64,000 bases of DNA from positions 1,922,001 to 1,986,000 of the forward strand of contig OY723255.1 of NCBI GenBank assembly GCA_963210315.1, written 5' to 3'. Position 1 is the first letter of the stretch. Each line of letters begins with the position of its first letter. The notes beneath the pieces are model-generated. The model had not been told where the DNA came from, ran no database searches, and saw only the letters and a list, made by a program, of their open reading frames with translations. The DNA is from Rhynchopus euleeides (Eukaryota; Euglenozoa; Diplonemea; Diplonemida; Diplonemidae). This document shows, piece by piece, positions 1-10,710 of this stretch. The translations under genes were made by a program, and so were the position numbers.

Positions 1-17
1 CGGAGCAACAACAAATT

Positions 18-77
18 CCCACCACCACCACCACCACCACCACCACCACCACCACCACCACCACCACCACCACCACC
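18..77. repeat. (CCA)n microsatellite
   Basis: About 60 bases of CCA triplets, directly upstream of the first copy of the dispersed GTGGAAGCG motif. No gene reads through it convincingly. Confidence 0.95.
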
Positions 78-80
78 GCC

Positions 81-914
81 ACGAGTGGGTGTGGAAGCGT
101 CAACGCATCAAACGAAGTATCAACAGTAGAGAAAGAGCGGCAGAGTTGAAGTGACACTTTCAGCCGGATCTTGCGCACCCCCCCCACCCGCACCACCTCA
201 TCAGACTGGGGGGTGGTGTGCACAAAGTGGGAGGGGATCTGCGTTCCAACAAAACAACCTTCGCCACGCACCTTCTCGTTTTTGCTGTCACTTCACGACC
301 CGGCGGGGTCACAGGTAGTTCTTTGCAGCTGCGCACAGCAGGGCCACATCGGGGCGCGTTGTCGGTGTGTGTGCTTGTATCTGAGAAACGACGAAAATGA
401 ATGGGGCAGGTGGGGTAGTGGGGTGTTCGGTTCAAATTAGTTCAAAATTAACCCGTCGCGCCAGGAGGTGTGGGGCTGGCGAATTAGACACCGGCCTCTC
501 CAGGTCTGGGCAAGATTGAAAGGGGCTCCGCCTCGCGGTGAAGTGGCGGTGTGCCACACAGGCCTCAACCCTGTCCCTACACTGAGGATGCCCGGCAGTA
601 CGTTAGGATGTGCAGTAGCATGCCAAGCCCCCTCTCTCCCCCCTTCCCCCTCCCCATTCACAACCTGTATGAGGAGTGAACGGGATAGAAGATACATCTC
701 TCTGTCTGCCAGGCGCATCTGGAAGTGCAAAGGACGGACGCCTGCAAACACGTGTAGGCACCGTATCATCGCGTCTATGGGTGTGTGAAATTATCCCGCG
801 GCACACACGTCAGGCAAGGCTTGCCAAGTCGTATCAGCGTGATCCACACCACCACCACCACCCCCTTTCCTAAGCAGGGTACCCACACCCACTCCCCACC
901 CCCTCCCCCACACA
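81..914. other. intergenic, upstream of helicase gene
   Basis: No convincing gene. A GTGGAAGCGTCAACGCATCA motif lies at 91-110. The last 70 bases before the helicase ATG are C- and A-rich, with CCACC runs and pyrimidine tracts, as expected of a promoter or 5' leader. I see no defined promoter element. Confidence 0.6.
91..110 (+). repeat. dispersed GTGGAAGCG motif, copy 1
   Basis: Exact match to the consensus GTGGAAGCGTCAACGCATCA, preceded by a CCA microsatellite. It is one of 16 plus-strand copies in the window. Confidence 0.85.
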
Positions 915-3637
915 ATGCCTGCCAAGGCCAAGTTCCAGGGCTTCACCAAGCGGGACATGATTGTCCCCGGTGAAGACCTCCTCGCCAACATTGCCCCACC
1001 CACCGACGCCGACGCCTCAGACGCACCCCCCCGGGAGCCTGTGAGCATCTTCCAGGAAACGGGCGGGGCCATCGAAGACCTGCCCATCAACGGGCGGCTG
1101 AAGGAGGGGCTTGCGCTGCAGGGGTTTAGCAAGCTGACTCGGGTGCAGCACGCCGCCTTCCAGCCGATTCTGGGGGAGGACAGCCGGGATGTGCTGATCA
1201 AGAGCTCCACGGGGAGTGGGAAGACAATCGCTTATCTACTCCCGCTGCTGGAGAGGATTCTCAACTACACGGCGGCGAACCGGATCGGGAGGGACCACGG
1301 CACAATCGGCATGATTCTCGTCCCAACCCGTGAGCTCGCAGAGCAGTGCTATGCCGTGCTTCAGAAGACCCTCCGCAAAACCCCCTTCATCGTGTCGGGC
1401 TGCATCACCGGAGGCGAGCAGCGCAGCAAGGAGAAGGCGCGCCTCCGGCAGGGTGTCCACTTCCTCGTCGCCACGGTGGGGAGGCTGCTGGACCACCTCC
1501 GCACCACGCAGTCCTTCAAGCTCACCAACCTGAAATACATGATTTTCGACGAGGCTGACCGGCTCCTCGACATGGGCTACGAGGATGACATCCGGACCAT
1601 CAAGCAGATGCTGTCCAACTGGGGGATCCACCCGGAGAAGAGCATCCTCGTCTCCGCAACGCTCGGGGAGGGCATCAAGCGTCTGTCACACTACGTGCTG
1701 CGCGACCCGCACATGATTGGCGAGGGGCTCGACTCTGCAGAGAAGGCCGCACAGGGGCAGGACGCGGAGGCGGGTGGCGAGGCGCCGGAGACCACCCCCG
1801 TGGAAGGGGAGGCGGCAGGGGCGGCAGCAGGTCGCGGGAATAAGAAGCTGGAGGGTGACATGTCGCTCCTGGATGACACGAATCTGGAGGTGCCCCCGAC
1901 GCTGACGCAGCTCTATGTCGCGGTTCCGACGAAGCTGCGCCTGGTGTGCCTGGTGTCGCTGCTGAGGTGGAAGCTTGCGGAGTCGACCGTGCCCCATGTT
2001 ATCGCGGAGACTGCGACGTACAAAGGTGTGCGTGACAACGTCGCCTATGTGAAAGATGTCGGCGCGAAGAGGAAGCGTGACGGAGGGGGTGTGACGGAGG
2101 CGGCTGCGGCTGCGGCGGCCGACCCTTCTGCGGTGGGGATTAAGATCATCGTGTTTGTTAACAGTGCTGACACCGTGGAGTTTCTCTACAGGCTGGTGTC
2201 GTCGCTGAAGATCCGGAGTGCCGACAGGCATGCGTTCCGGAAGGACAGGGATCTCAGCAAGCAGGACATCGCGGAGAGGCGGAAGGAGGCGAAGAAGCGG
2301 AAGGGGGAGCAGAAGAAGAAGGAGCGTGAGGCGAACGCGCATCTCGACTGGGATGACGAGGATGGGTTTGTCAACTTCGAATCCGGCGACGAGGAGGAGG
2401 GCGGTCGTGTGGGCGGCGGGTTCGGCGGGGTGAACTTCGGCGATGATTACGAGGAGGGGGCGAACATCAACAACGACGAGAGGGGGTGGGAAGCCTTCAT
2501 CAGCACCAACCTGTTCAAGCTGCACGGCAGCATGTCGCAGATCGACCGTGTCAGTATCTTTGAGTCGTTCCGCCGCTGTGCTAACGGTATCCTGTTTGCG
2601 ACGGATGTTGCGGCGCGTGGTCTTGACTTGCCGGGTGTCCGCTATGTGATCCAGTACGACCCTGCGCTGGACATCAAGAGCTACACCCACCGCATCGGGC
2701 GTACTGCGCGTGCCGGGAGGCCTGGTGATTCGATCCTGTTTGTGCAGCCGCCTGCGGAGATGGAGTATGTGAAGCATCTCGTGGACCATGCGAAGTGGGT
2801 GATCAAGCCGATGACGACTGAGCTGATCCTGTTCCACCTGTCGAAGGTGTTCAAGGGGACCCACCTTCTGGAGTGCTCCAGCGAGCTCCACCAGTACTGC
2901 GAGAAGGCGACGACGGAGGATCCTGAGCTCCGCCGCCTCTCTGGCATCGCGTTTCAGGCTTACACGCGGGCCTACAGTGCGTACCCCAAGGAGGTGGTGC
3001 ATATCTTCAACCTCAAGAACCTGGTATGCAGACAATACAATCGCCCGCCGCATTCACCACATGCAGTTATTGTTCCGAGCCGAACACTCCCACACACACC
3101 CTTTCTCTCTCTCTCCTGCCACCTCTTCCCCACTCCACCACCACCCCCCTTCAGCATCTTGGGCATGTTGCGAAGTCGTTCGCGATCATGAGGAACCCGA
3201 CCAACCTGCGCGACCTGACACGCGAGTCGCAGCACGCAACCTACGAGCCTACCCTCGTCAGGAAGGCGAAGGATGCCGAACGCTTCCGCGACGGGGGCGA
3301 CGGGATGACACGGAACGAGGCTGCAGCGGCAGCAGCAAAGAAGGCCTTCCGCAAGCCAAAGGCCACATCGCGTGTCGGGCAGTTCGACGAGTTTGCCTCG
3401 GGTGACTTCATGCCTGCTCCGGTATGCAAAGCAGTGGTGTCTGGGCCTTGTTGCGATTTGATGATATTTCGGCCCCCCCCCCCCCCTCCCCTCTTCGCAT
3501 TCTTCATCCTCTTCGTCCCTGGCTTCCCTCGCAACCGCTACAGCTGCCCTGTTTTATGATAATGCGTTTAGGTCAAGTGCACACGCCAACACCACCACCC
3601 AATGCAGGCATCCTCGAAGAAACCGCGCCGCAAGTGA
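915..3637 (+). CDS. DDX31: DEAD-box RNA helicase, DDX31/Dbp7 type
   Basis: This is an ATP-dependent RNA helicase. DDX31/Dbp7 enzymes act in the nucleolus in 60S ribosomal subunit assembly (family knowledge). Exons 915-3023, 3155-3421 and 3608-3637 join in frame to 801 residues, close to the usual family length. Visible motifs are a Q motif near 68-78 (GFSKLTRVQ), Walker A STGSGKT near 98-104, PTRELAEQ near 137, DEAD near 212, SAT near 246, VFVNS near 413, TDVAARG near 564 and HRIGRTARAG near 592. Exon 2 opens with HLGHVAKSFA, the signature of the C-terminal extension of this branch, and is lost if the first intron is not removed. Acidic and Lys/Arg-rich insertions lie near 280-320 and 430-510. 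Exon 3 adds a basic end, ASSKKPRRK. The start is the first in-frame ATG, in a CACAATG context. Neighbouring helicase branches such as DDX18 or DDX55 are less likely because of the two long insertions. Confidence 0.93.
3024..3154 (+). other. intron 1 of helicase gene
   Basis: 131 bases, phase 0, from GTATGC to TTCAG, with a long pyrimidine tract before the acceptor. Splicing joins NLKNL to HLGHVAKSFA and restores a conserved motif. Reading through leaves only a low-complexity tail of about 55 residues. Confidence 0.9.
3422..3607 (+). other. intron 2 of helicase gene
   Basis: 186 bases, phase 0, from GTATGC to ATGCAG, containing a run of about 13 C. Splicing joins FMPAP to ASSKKPRRK and a TGA stop at 3635-3637, giving a basic C-terminus typical of nucleolar helicases. 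Confidence 0.82.
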
Positions 3638-4471
3638 TCATATCGCAGGTCAGAGCACAGACGGCGGCCTCTGCAAGAAGGCGTCCCATCTCCCCCCCCT
3701 CTCTCTCTCTTGCGCTGTTCCCACACAATGTGCCCTCCCGACAGCCACACCCATTCCCGCAAATACAAATATATCACGCAGCTAGCCCCCGGGTGTGTGG
3801 GACGGTGTGTTCTTTTCGGCGATCGAAGCTACGAACGAAATGAAACCTCAAAGAAAACACGAAGCGGGAAAAACTGTGAGCGCAGCTATCAACCGGCCGA
3901 TATGTGCACCGCGCAGTCAGCGGGTGTTGGGTTTTCGGGAAGCCTGAACCGAACGAGAAAGGTGGGGTGGTGGGGGTGGGGGGGTGGGTGGGACGCGACT
4001 GTTACATATCGGCCACTGCCATCATTATGGGGATCACATGAGTAGTTTGTCGGTCATCCCGCCTTGCGTGGTGACATTACGTATTTGTGTTTTTTTTGGC
4101 CAAAACAGGAAGGAGGGGTCGGGTAGGGGTCGGAGAAGGAGGGGTGCTTCCAGCTGAGCTCAGCGTGTGCCCGTCCCTCAACGAGACGGCGCCTGTGTGT
4201 AGCAGTGGGGGCGTATCACTCCCAGAGAGTTGCCATTTCCTGCGGCGTGACGATACGCAGAGGCCTGATGTGCATCACGAGTTGGGTTGGGCTGTCCGCA
4301 GCCCTGTCCTCTAAATCCCCCTTATCCCCCTTGTGCCCTGCTGCCTTTATGTGTCGGGTGCACGCCACCACCACCACCCCCCCCGTCACGCGACAACGGC
4401 AGGCACACTTTGCCACATTCCTGGGGGTCGCGGTTCGCATATCACACACAGAGTCTGCCTGAGTCGTCACA
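3638..4471. other. intergenic, no gene seen
   Basis: G-rich and pyrimidine-rich tracts, including a GGGTGG-rich stretch near 3960-3990. No reading frame resembles a protein. The last bases before 4472 read GTCACAATG, the same style of start context as the helicase. Confidence 0.6.
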
Positions 4472-7400
4472 ATGACACCGGTGGTCGCCCTCATGGCGCT
4501 GTGCGCAGGGGCGCTGGCGCAGTGTTCTGTGGATACCAGTGCGGAGTGCCTGAACACGCTCGCAACTGTCACCGCCTTGTGGGGCATCGATGTGTCCCCA
4601 GATGGCGCGAGGGTTGCGGCCGCAACGGTGGCAACACCTGGGCTGAAGGTGTACAACATCGCTGACGGGTCAGAGGTGTCGGTCCCATCGTACACCTCGG
4701 TGTACGCCGCAGATATGTCGCCAGACAACGGGTTCGTTGCAGTTGCGGCGCCTGCACAGGGTGCGGCCGTGGTGAACCTTGCGACAGGGGCGGAGGTGTG
4801 GCGTGACTTGTCGAAGGGATCTGCGTTTGCTGTCTCCTATTCGCCGGACGGGACACGCCTCGTGTCTGGTGCCGATGGCGCTGTTCACGTGCGGAATGCT
4901 GCCGATGGATCGGTGCTGCTGACTCCGACGTCTGGAAACACTGAAAGTATTGTCTCCCTTGCGCACTCCGTGGACGGGACCAAAATTATCGGCGGGGGTG
5001 ACAGTGGCGGTGTGTTTGTGTGGGATGCCAGCTCTGGGTCGACGCTTCTGACGAAGGGGCATCACAGCGCGTATGTTGGCAACCTCGCTGTGTCGCCGAA
5101 TGGTGCTTACGTGGCTTCTGCGTCTTTCGATAACACTGCTGTGATCTACGATGCAACGGACAGCGATTACACCAAGCTGCACACCCTCACACTGAGCTCG
5201 CCAAAGAGTGTGCGCGACGTTACCTTCTCGCCAGACTCCTCCATAGTCGTCCTTGCATGCGAAGGGAGCGTCCTTGCCTTCTTCAATGTGCAATCCGGTG
5301 CCTTCCTGTACGAGTACCGGACAGACAGTTTCAGCACCGTTGGGGTGGATTGGCCCAACTCAGGTGACCGTATCGTGTCTGCTGGGTTCACCACTGGTAC
5401 CGTCGTGCTGTGGGATGACACACCCGCGACGCTTGCACCTACACCGGCGCCAGCGACCGCACAGCCCACAACGGCACCCGCTACTGCTCAGCCGACCTCG
5501 GCGCCCGCAACTGCACAGCCTACAGCAGCACCTGCCACTGCCCAACCTACAGCGGCGCCTGCGACACCGGCGCCCGCGACAACGGCACCTGCAACAGCCG
5601 CACCCGCGACATCGGCACCTGCGACACCGGCACCTGCGACAACAGCACCCACAACAACAGCGCCCGCGACCGCTCAGCCGACATCGGCGCCTGCGACAGC
5701 AGCACCCGCGACACCGGCACCTGCGACGGCAGCACCCGCAACAACGGCACCTGCTACCGCACAGCCGACAACTGCACCTGCCACTTCCCAGCCGACAACG
5801 GCGCCCGCGACTGCTCAGCCGACATCGGCACCTGCAACAACAGCACCGGCGACAACGGCCCCCGCGACCGCACAGCCCACGACAGCACCTGCCACTGCAC
5901 AGCCTACAACTGCACCTGCCACGGCACAACCGACAGCGGCGCCTGCGACGCCAGCACCTGTGACAACGGCACCTGCAACAACGGCACCCGCGACACCGGC
6001 ACCTGCGACAACGGCGCCCGCGACCGCACAGCCTACGACAGCACCTGCCACGGCACAGCCGACATCGGCGCCCGCAACTGCTCAACCTACAGCGGCGCCT
6101 GCGACAGCAGCACCCGTGACAACAGCACCTGCCACAGCAGCGCCTGCGACGACGGCACCTGAAACCACAGCTCCCATGACACCGGCCCCCGCGACCGCAC
6201 AGCCCACAACAGCACCCGCTACTGCGCAGCCGACAACGGCGCCCGCGACTGCCCAGCCGACAACAGCACCTGCCACGGCACAGCCGACATCGGCACCCGC
6301 CACTGCCCAACCTACAGCGGCGCCTGCGACGTCAGCACCTGCAACAACGGCACCCGCGACACCGGCACCTGCGACAACAGCACCGGCGACAACGACTCCT
6401 GCGACCGCACAGCCCACAACAGCACCTGCTACTGCTCAGCCGACAACGGCGCCCGCGACTGCTCAGCCGACATCGGCGCCTGCCACGTCACAGCCGACAC
6501 CGGCACCCGCCACTGCCCAACCTACAGCGGCGCCTGCGACAGCAGCGCCCGTGACAACAGCACCTGCAACAACGGCACCCGCAACACCGGCACCTGCGAC
6601 AACGGCACCGGCAACGACGGCTCCTGCGACCGCACAGCCCACAACATCACCTGCTACTGCTCAGCCGACATCGGCGCCTGCGACAGCAGTACCCGTGACA
6701 ACGGCACCTGCCACAACGGCGCCTGCGACGACGGCACCTGCAACAACAGCGCCTGCGACCGCTCAGCCGACAACAGCACCTGCAACTGCCCAGCCGACAT
6801 CGGCACCCGCGACTGCTGAACCTACATCAGCACCTGCCACTGCTCAACCTACAGTGTCGCCCGCGACAACGGCACCTGCGACACCAGCACCCGCAACAAC
6901 GGCGCCTGCGACCGCCCAACCTACAACGGCACCCGCGACTGCTCAGCCGACAGCAGCACCTGCCACTGCCCAGCCGACAACAGCGCCTGCAACAACGGCA
7001 CCTGCGACTGCTCAGCCGACAGCAGCACCTGCCACTGCCCAGCCTGCGACAACGGCACCTGCGACAGCAGCACCTGCGACTGCGCAGCCGACAACGGCGC
7101 CCGCGACTGCTCAGCCTACAGCGGCACCTGCCACTGCCCAGCCGACAACAGCGCCTGCAACAACGGCACCTGCGACAACAGCACCCGCAACAACGGCGCC
7201 TGCGACCGCCCAACCTACAACGGCACCTGCGACTGCCCAGCCAACATCGGCGCCCGCGACTGCTCAGCCGACAGCAGCACCTGCCACTGCCCAGCCCACA
7301 ACAGCGCCCGCGACAACGGCACCTGCGACAGCAGCGCCGGCGACAACGGCGCCCGCGACCGCACAGCCGACAGCAGCACCTGCCACGGCACAGCCGACAC

Positions 7401-7861
7401 CGGCGCCCGCCACTGCCCAACCTACAGCGGCGCCTGCGACGTCAGCACCCGCGACAACAGCACCGGCGACAACGGCTCCCGCAACCGCACAGCCTGCGAC
7501 AGCACCTGCCACTGCCCAGCCAACCACGGCGCCCGCAACCGCTGGGCCAACTCCGGTGCCCGAGGCTGAGGTGACGGCGACACTCACGCCGACACTGCTC
7601 CCTGACACCGCACCACCTCTCGCAGCGTCTCCTGCGGATTCGGAATCGTCGGGGGACACCGTGCCCCCTGCCGCGCTTGCCGCCATCATTGTCGTCAGCT
7701 CTGTCGGCCTGCTGGTTGCGGTGCTGGCCTGGTTTGCTGTGCGCGGCGCGGCGCCGAAGCCACCCGCTGCCACAAACAACGACCCCTTCGAGGCCACCAA
7801 CGCGCCTTACGGCACCAATGTGGAGGCTGCGAAGCCCAACAACGAGTCTTTCGAACTGTGA
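4472..7861 (+). CDS. cell-surface beta-propeller protein with PTA-rich stalk
   Basis: Single exon, 1129 residues, not a named family. Residues 1-17 are a classic signal peptide ending at ALAQ. Residues 20-315 contain repeated VSPDGxRVAS- and VWD-like strands, as in a WD40/YVTN-type propeller. Residues 320-1030 are an almost uninterrupted array of TAPA, TAQPT and SAPA units, a mucin-like and probably O-glycosylated stalk. Residues 1066-1091 are one hydrophobic helix (IIVVSSVGLLVAVLAW), followed by a 38-residue tail ending ESFEL. I infer a type I membrane protein with the propeller held away from the cell, perhaps for adhesion or recognition. WD40-like repeats are usually intracellular, so a secreted propeller on a stalk is unusual. 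The start is the only ATG that gives the signal peptide. The downstream neighbour is a foldback element, so there is no operon-like context. Confidence 0.85.
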   Translation: MTPVVALMALCAGALAQCSVDTSAECLNTLATVTALWGIDVSPDGARVAAATVATPGLKVYNIADGSEVSVPSYTSVYAADMSPDNGFVAVAAPAQGAAVVNLATGAEVWRDLSKGSAFAVSYSPDGTRLVSGADGAVHVRNAADGSVLLTPTSGNTESIVSLAHSVDGTKIIGGGDSGGVFVWDASSGSTLLTKGHHSAYVGNLAVSPNGAYVASASFDNTAVIYDATDSDYTKLHTLTLSSPKSVRDVTFSPDSSIVVLACEGSVLAFFNVQSGAFLYEYRTDSFSTVGVDWPNSGDRIVSAGFTTGTVVLWDDTPATLAPTPAPATAQPTTAPATAQPTSAPATAQPTAAPATAQPTAAPATPAPATTAPATAAPATSAPATPAPATTAPTTTAPATAQPTSAPATAAPATPAPATAAPATTAPATAQPTTAPATSQPTTAPATAQPTSAPATTAPATTAPATAQPTTAPATAQPTTAPATAQPTAAPATPAPVTTAPATTAPATPAPATTAPATAQPTTAPATAQPTSAPATAQPTAAPATAAPVTTAPATAAPATTAPETTAPMTPAPATAQPTTAPATAQPTTAPATAQPTTAPATAQPTSAPATAQPTAAPATSAPATTAPATPAPATTAPATTTPATAQPTTAPATAQPTTAPATAQPTSAPATSQPTPAPATAQPTAAPATAAPVTTAPATTAPATPAPATTAPATTAPATAQPTTSPATAQPTSAPATAVPVTTAPATTAPATTAPATTAPATAQPTTAPATAQPTSAPATAEPTSAPATAQPTVSPATTAPATPAPATTAPATAQPTTAPATAQPTAAPATAQPTTAPATTAPATAQPTAAPATAQPATTAPATAAPATAQPTTAPATAQPTAAPATAQPTTAPATTAPATTAPATTAPATAQPTTAPATAQPTSAPATAQPTAAPATAQPTTAPATTAPATAAPATTAPATAQPTAAPATAQPTPAPATAQPTAAPATSAPATTAPATTAPATAQPATAPATAQPTTAPATAGPTPVPEAEVTATLTPTLLPDTAPPLAASPADSESSGDTVPPAALAAIIVVSSVGLLVAVLAWFAVRGAAPKPPAATNNDPFEATNAPYGTNVEAAKPNNESFEL
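5430..7560 (+). repeat. coding minisatellite for Pro/Thr/Ala stalk
   Basis: About 2.1 kb of short units built on GCACCTGCGACAACG and CAGCCGACA words, encoding TAPA and TAQPT. The units differ at silent sites but stay in frame throughout, which suggests selection on the protein. The opposite strand shows long open frames only because of this bias. Confidence 0.93.
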
Positions 7862-8040
7862 TGCAACCCACCTCCCAGCCCCTCTGGCTTTCAACAGTGC
7901 CCCCCTTTCCATACTACGTGCGTGAGGGCCAGCGCCCTGCAAGACAATACCTGCCTCCACACCACACGGCCTGCCTCTGAGCGCGCATCCTTCCCGCCAT
8001 TCGCTTCTTTGTGCCGTGCCCCGCTTGGCCCTCGAAATAT

Positions 8041-8391
8041 ATACCGTATACGTAAATATTATGGAACGTAAATATTATGGAACGGGCCCATTTTTGGCCG
8101 GTCCGTTCCATAATATTTACGTTCCAAAATATTTACAGGGCCAGTTGGGGACTCGGTGGTGAGGACGGCTTGCGTCAGGAATCGCGCGAAAAGTGCACGA
8201 GTAGGTCCCGTCAGGGACTCTGTATGCCGTCCGATCCCCTGGTCCAAGTCCCCGAGTCGCAGAAAGCCCTGTAAATATTATGGAACGAAAAAAATCTGGA
8301 ACGCCAACCCACCAGCGTTCCAAAATATTTACGTTCCATAATATTTACGTTCCATAATATTTACGTTCCAAAATATTTACGTATACGGTAT
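8041..8391. mobile_element. foldback/MITE-like element
   Basis: The terminal inverted repeat begins ATACCGTATACGTAAATATT, present at 8041 and, as its reverse complement, ending at 8391. Inside both ends the unit CGTAAATATTATGGAA is repeated two or three times. The unique centre is about 150 bases with no coding potential. I see no clear target-site duplication. Confidence 0.85.
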
Positions 8392-9456
8392 CTACGTCGA
8401 GCCATCTTGCGGGGACAGCTCAAACGCACCTCTGCACGCTGCAGCTCTGTGCCCAGACGACGGCAGCCTTGCGGGTTTGCCGACGCGTGACGAAGCACAG
8501 GGGTTAACCTGACCGGCACTGCCTTGCCTGGCCTGCTGAGGCAGAGGCTGTGCGACAACCAACGCCTGCCATTCAGAAGGAGAGTGGAAGCGGCGGCTCG
8601 GAGGCTGCTGTGCGGCTGCGCGTCGTGTGTGTTGCAGGCTGACCGCTTATTGTAGGAGGGAATGTGGCAGGGTGCCCTCCCGCAACCATGCGGCTGCCAC
8701 ACTCTGTCTGGCGCGCTGCCTTGGTGTTGCGCGAGCAAAACGCTCATCACGAAAAGAGCAAGGTTTCGGTGCGGCAGGGAGGAGTGGTGTTGTGTGTGTG
8801 TTTGCACACACACATATACCCCCCGCCCCTCCACCCGCCACTCCTCAAGACCCATCCCCAGTCGTTGCCTTAGCGCCGCAATTTCATGCGCTTTTTCACC
8901 GCCCCCACCACCCCCCCGCGCCTTTCCCACACCCCGTTATTTTTTAGTTATATGCCCCCACCCCGAGTGTGCCGGTTTCCTTTGATTTTTCCCCGGGGGT
9001 TCCCGGGTTTTCGTGATTTTATATGGGCCGAACCGACGCAGTGACATGGCTTGGGCCTGTGTCCAGTTTGGTCCGCTTGCAAAGCAAAAAAAAAGGGGGG
9101 GGGGGGGGTGGGGAGGGGGTGTTATGCTTCCGAAGATATATGCTTCCGAATAGAAACACCTAAAAACCCCCCCCCTCCCCCTCACCCCTTTATGCTGTTT
9201 GAGTGTTCGCTCCCTCAACGGCAGTTTCATCTTATTTCCCGTGAAAATCATAGTCCACCCCACACTCCTCTCCCGCACCCTCGGCTACTTGGGGTTCATC
9301 AGCAGCCCTGGCAGCAACTCTCTCTTTCACCCTGCTCCCCCCCCCCCCCCCGGTTGCCTAGAAGGTATTTTCTTCTTGACGAAAAATGCCCGCAATGGTT
9401 TGTAACATGAATGGCAAAAAAAAGCGAAGTTCTACCCTCATCCCTCACCCCCCCCC
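8392..9456. other. intergenic, no gene seen
   Basis: Mixed sequence with long C and G homopolymers near 9090-9120, 9165-9180 and 9340-9350. No frame resembles a protein. Confidence 0.55.
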
Positions 9457-9497
9457 CCCTAGGCATACAGTGCAAACGATAATTATTATCGCATAGT
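9457..9497. repeat. orphan terminal repeat of the CTAGGCATACAGTG family
   Basis: A poly-C run followed by CTAGGCATACAGTGCAAACG and ATAATTATTATCGCA, identical to the left end of the element at 12246. The matching right end is not found nearby. Another inverted-repeat element begins immediately after it. Confidence 0.8.
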
Positions 9498-10710
9498 ACA
9501 TATGGCTTCGTTCATAAACACCCCCCCCCCCCCCCCCAGATTGGGCCTTTTAGCCATTTTTGGCCAAAAATTGGGAATAATCGCATTCACCACCCTCGTC
9601 TGCCCCCCACCTGCACTTCGGGGGGTCCGGGGGGGCCACGGGGGACCCAGGAGTCTATTTTGCTCTCTCATTGACATGAGAAATGGGGAAAAATACCTTC
9701 TCGCGAGCCTGGTACCGGATCACAAAAGAGCTGCCGAAATCGGCGTAAGTCTTCGTTCGACGAAACAGATGAGGGATCAGATTGCTCGCGGAGTGGTCGT
9801 AGTCAGTGTCTCGGTATGCTGGCACCGAGCATCATTCAGCAGATGACAGGACTTCGACCTGGAGAGCAAACGCCACATCGTCCACGGGTTCCGGGATGAC
9901 GGATAGTCAGAAGAGTGTAACATGCCCGTAGGTACAGGGTGTTCTCGAGGCAAGGGTGAGCCCCGGCGGTCGACCCACTACGATTCACAGAGGACAACAT
10001 CGATACGAACCAGTGTTCGACGGTGTGCTGATTCGGATGCACAGATGAGGGTCCCGCAAATCAGGCATCTACCTGCGCTCATTGCAGCTTTGGAAGGACA
10101 CTGTCTGGTATAACCAGACGGTGGCGGACGAGTGTGGTGAAAGACGGGTATCATCTGCACAGCTCGACGACCAATTACATGTGTCACACAAGGCCATCCG
10201 ACTGGTGGCTACTGCACTCGGGAGGGCAGCCCCCAGACGGAGTGAAAACATCTGCCGCAGCCAGTAGGACCACCACACGTCGGGGAGGAACTGCAGGATT
10301 TGCTCCACTCTGATGGTTCATTCTGACTTTTGTTAGGGGTCTGACACTCTGGCGCAACTCTGGCAACTGTATCGACGTCAATGGAGGCGCAACGAACGAA
10401 GCCCCTATCAAAGGAGTCCCTGGTTCCCTCGTGGATGACATGTGCTCTGGTCCGGGTAAATACCAGAAGGCAGGAGAGTCGCAGAGACGGCCTAATGGAG
10501 CGTGGAAAAATGATACATTCCCCTCATGATTGTGGGTCTTTTGCACAAAAATGGCCGGAAAAAGGCCTCCCAAGTGCCCCCGAACCTGTTTTCCCACCTC
10601 GAGGGTGGTTGCGAGGGTGGTGAATGCGATTTTCCCCAATTTTCGCCCAAAAATGGCTAAAAGGCCCAATCTGGGGGGGGGGGGGTGTTTATGAACGAAC
10701 CCATATGCCA
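9498..10710. mobile_element. element with ~100-bp inverted repeats
   Basis: The left arm (about 9498-9597) and right arm (about 10611-10710) are reverse complements at roughly nine positions in ten. Both carry TTCGTTCATAAACAC, a poly-C run, and GATTGGGCCTTTTAGCCA. The 1-kb interior has only short frames and no recognisable transposase, so it is probably non-autonomous. Confidence 0.82.

Noticed and set aside
1686..3053. 455-codon frame on the minus strand
   Set aside because: Shadow of the helicase gene, which has all family motifs on the plus strand.
5360..7800. Minus-strand frames of 170-316 codons
   Set aside because: Reverse reading of the stalk-encoding repeat; Cys/Arg- or Gly/Ala/Val-only peptides.
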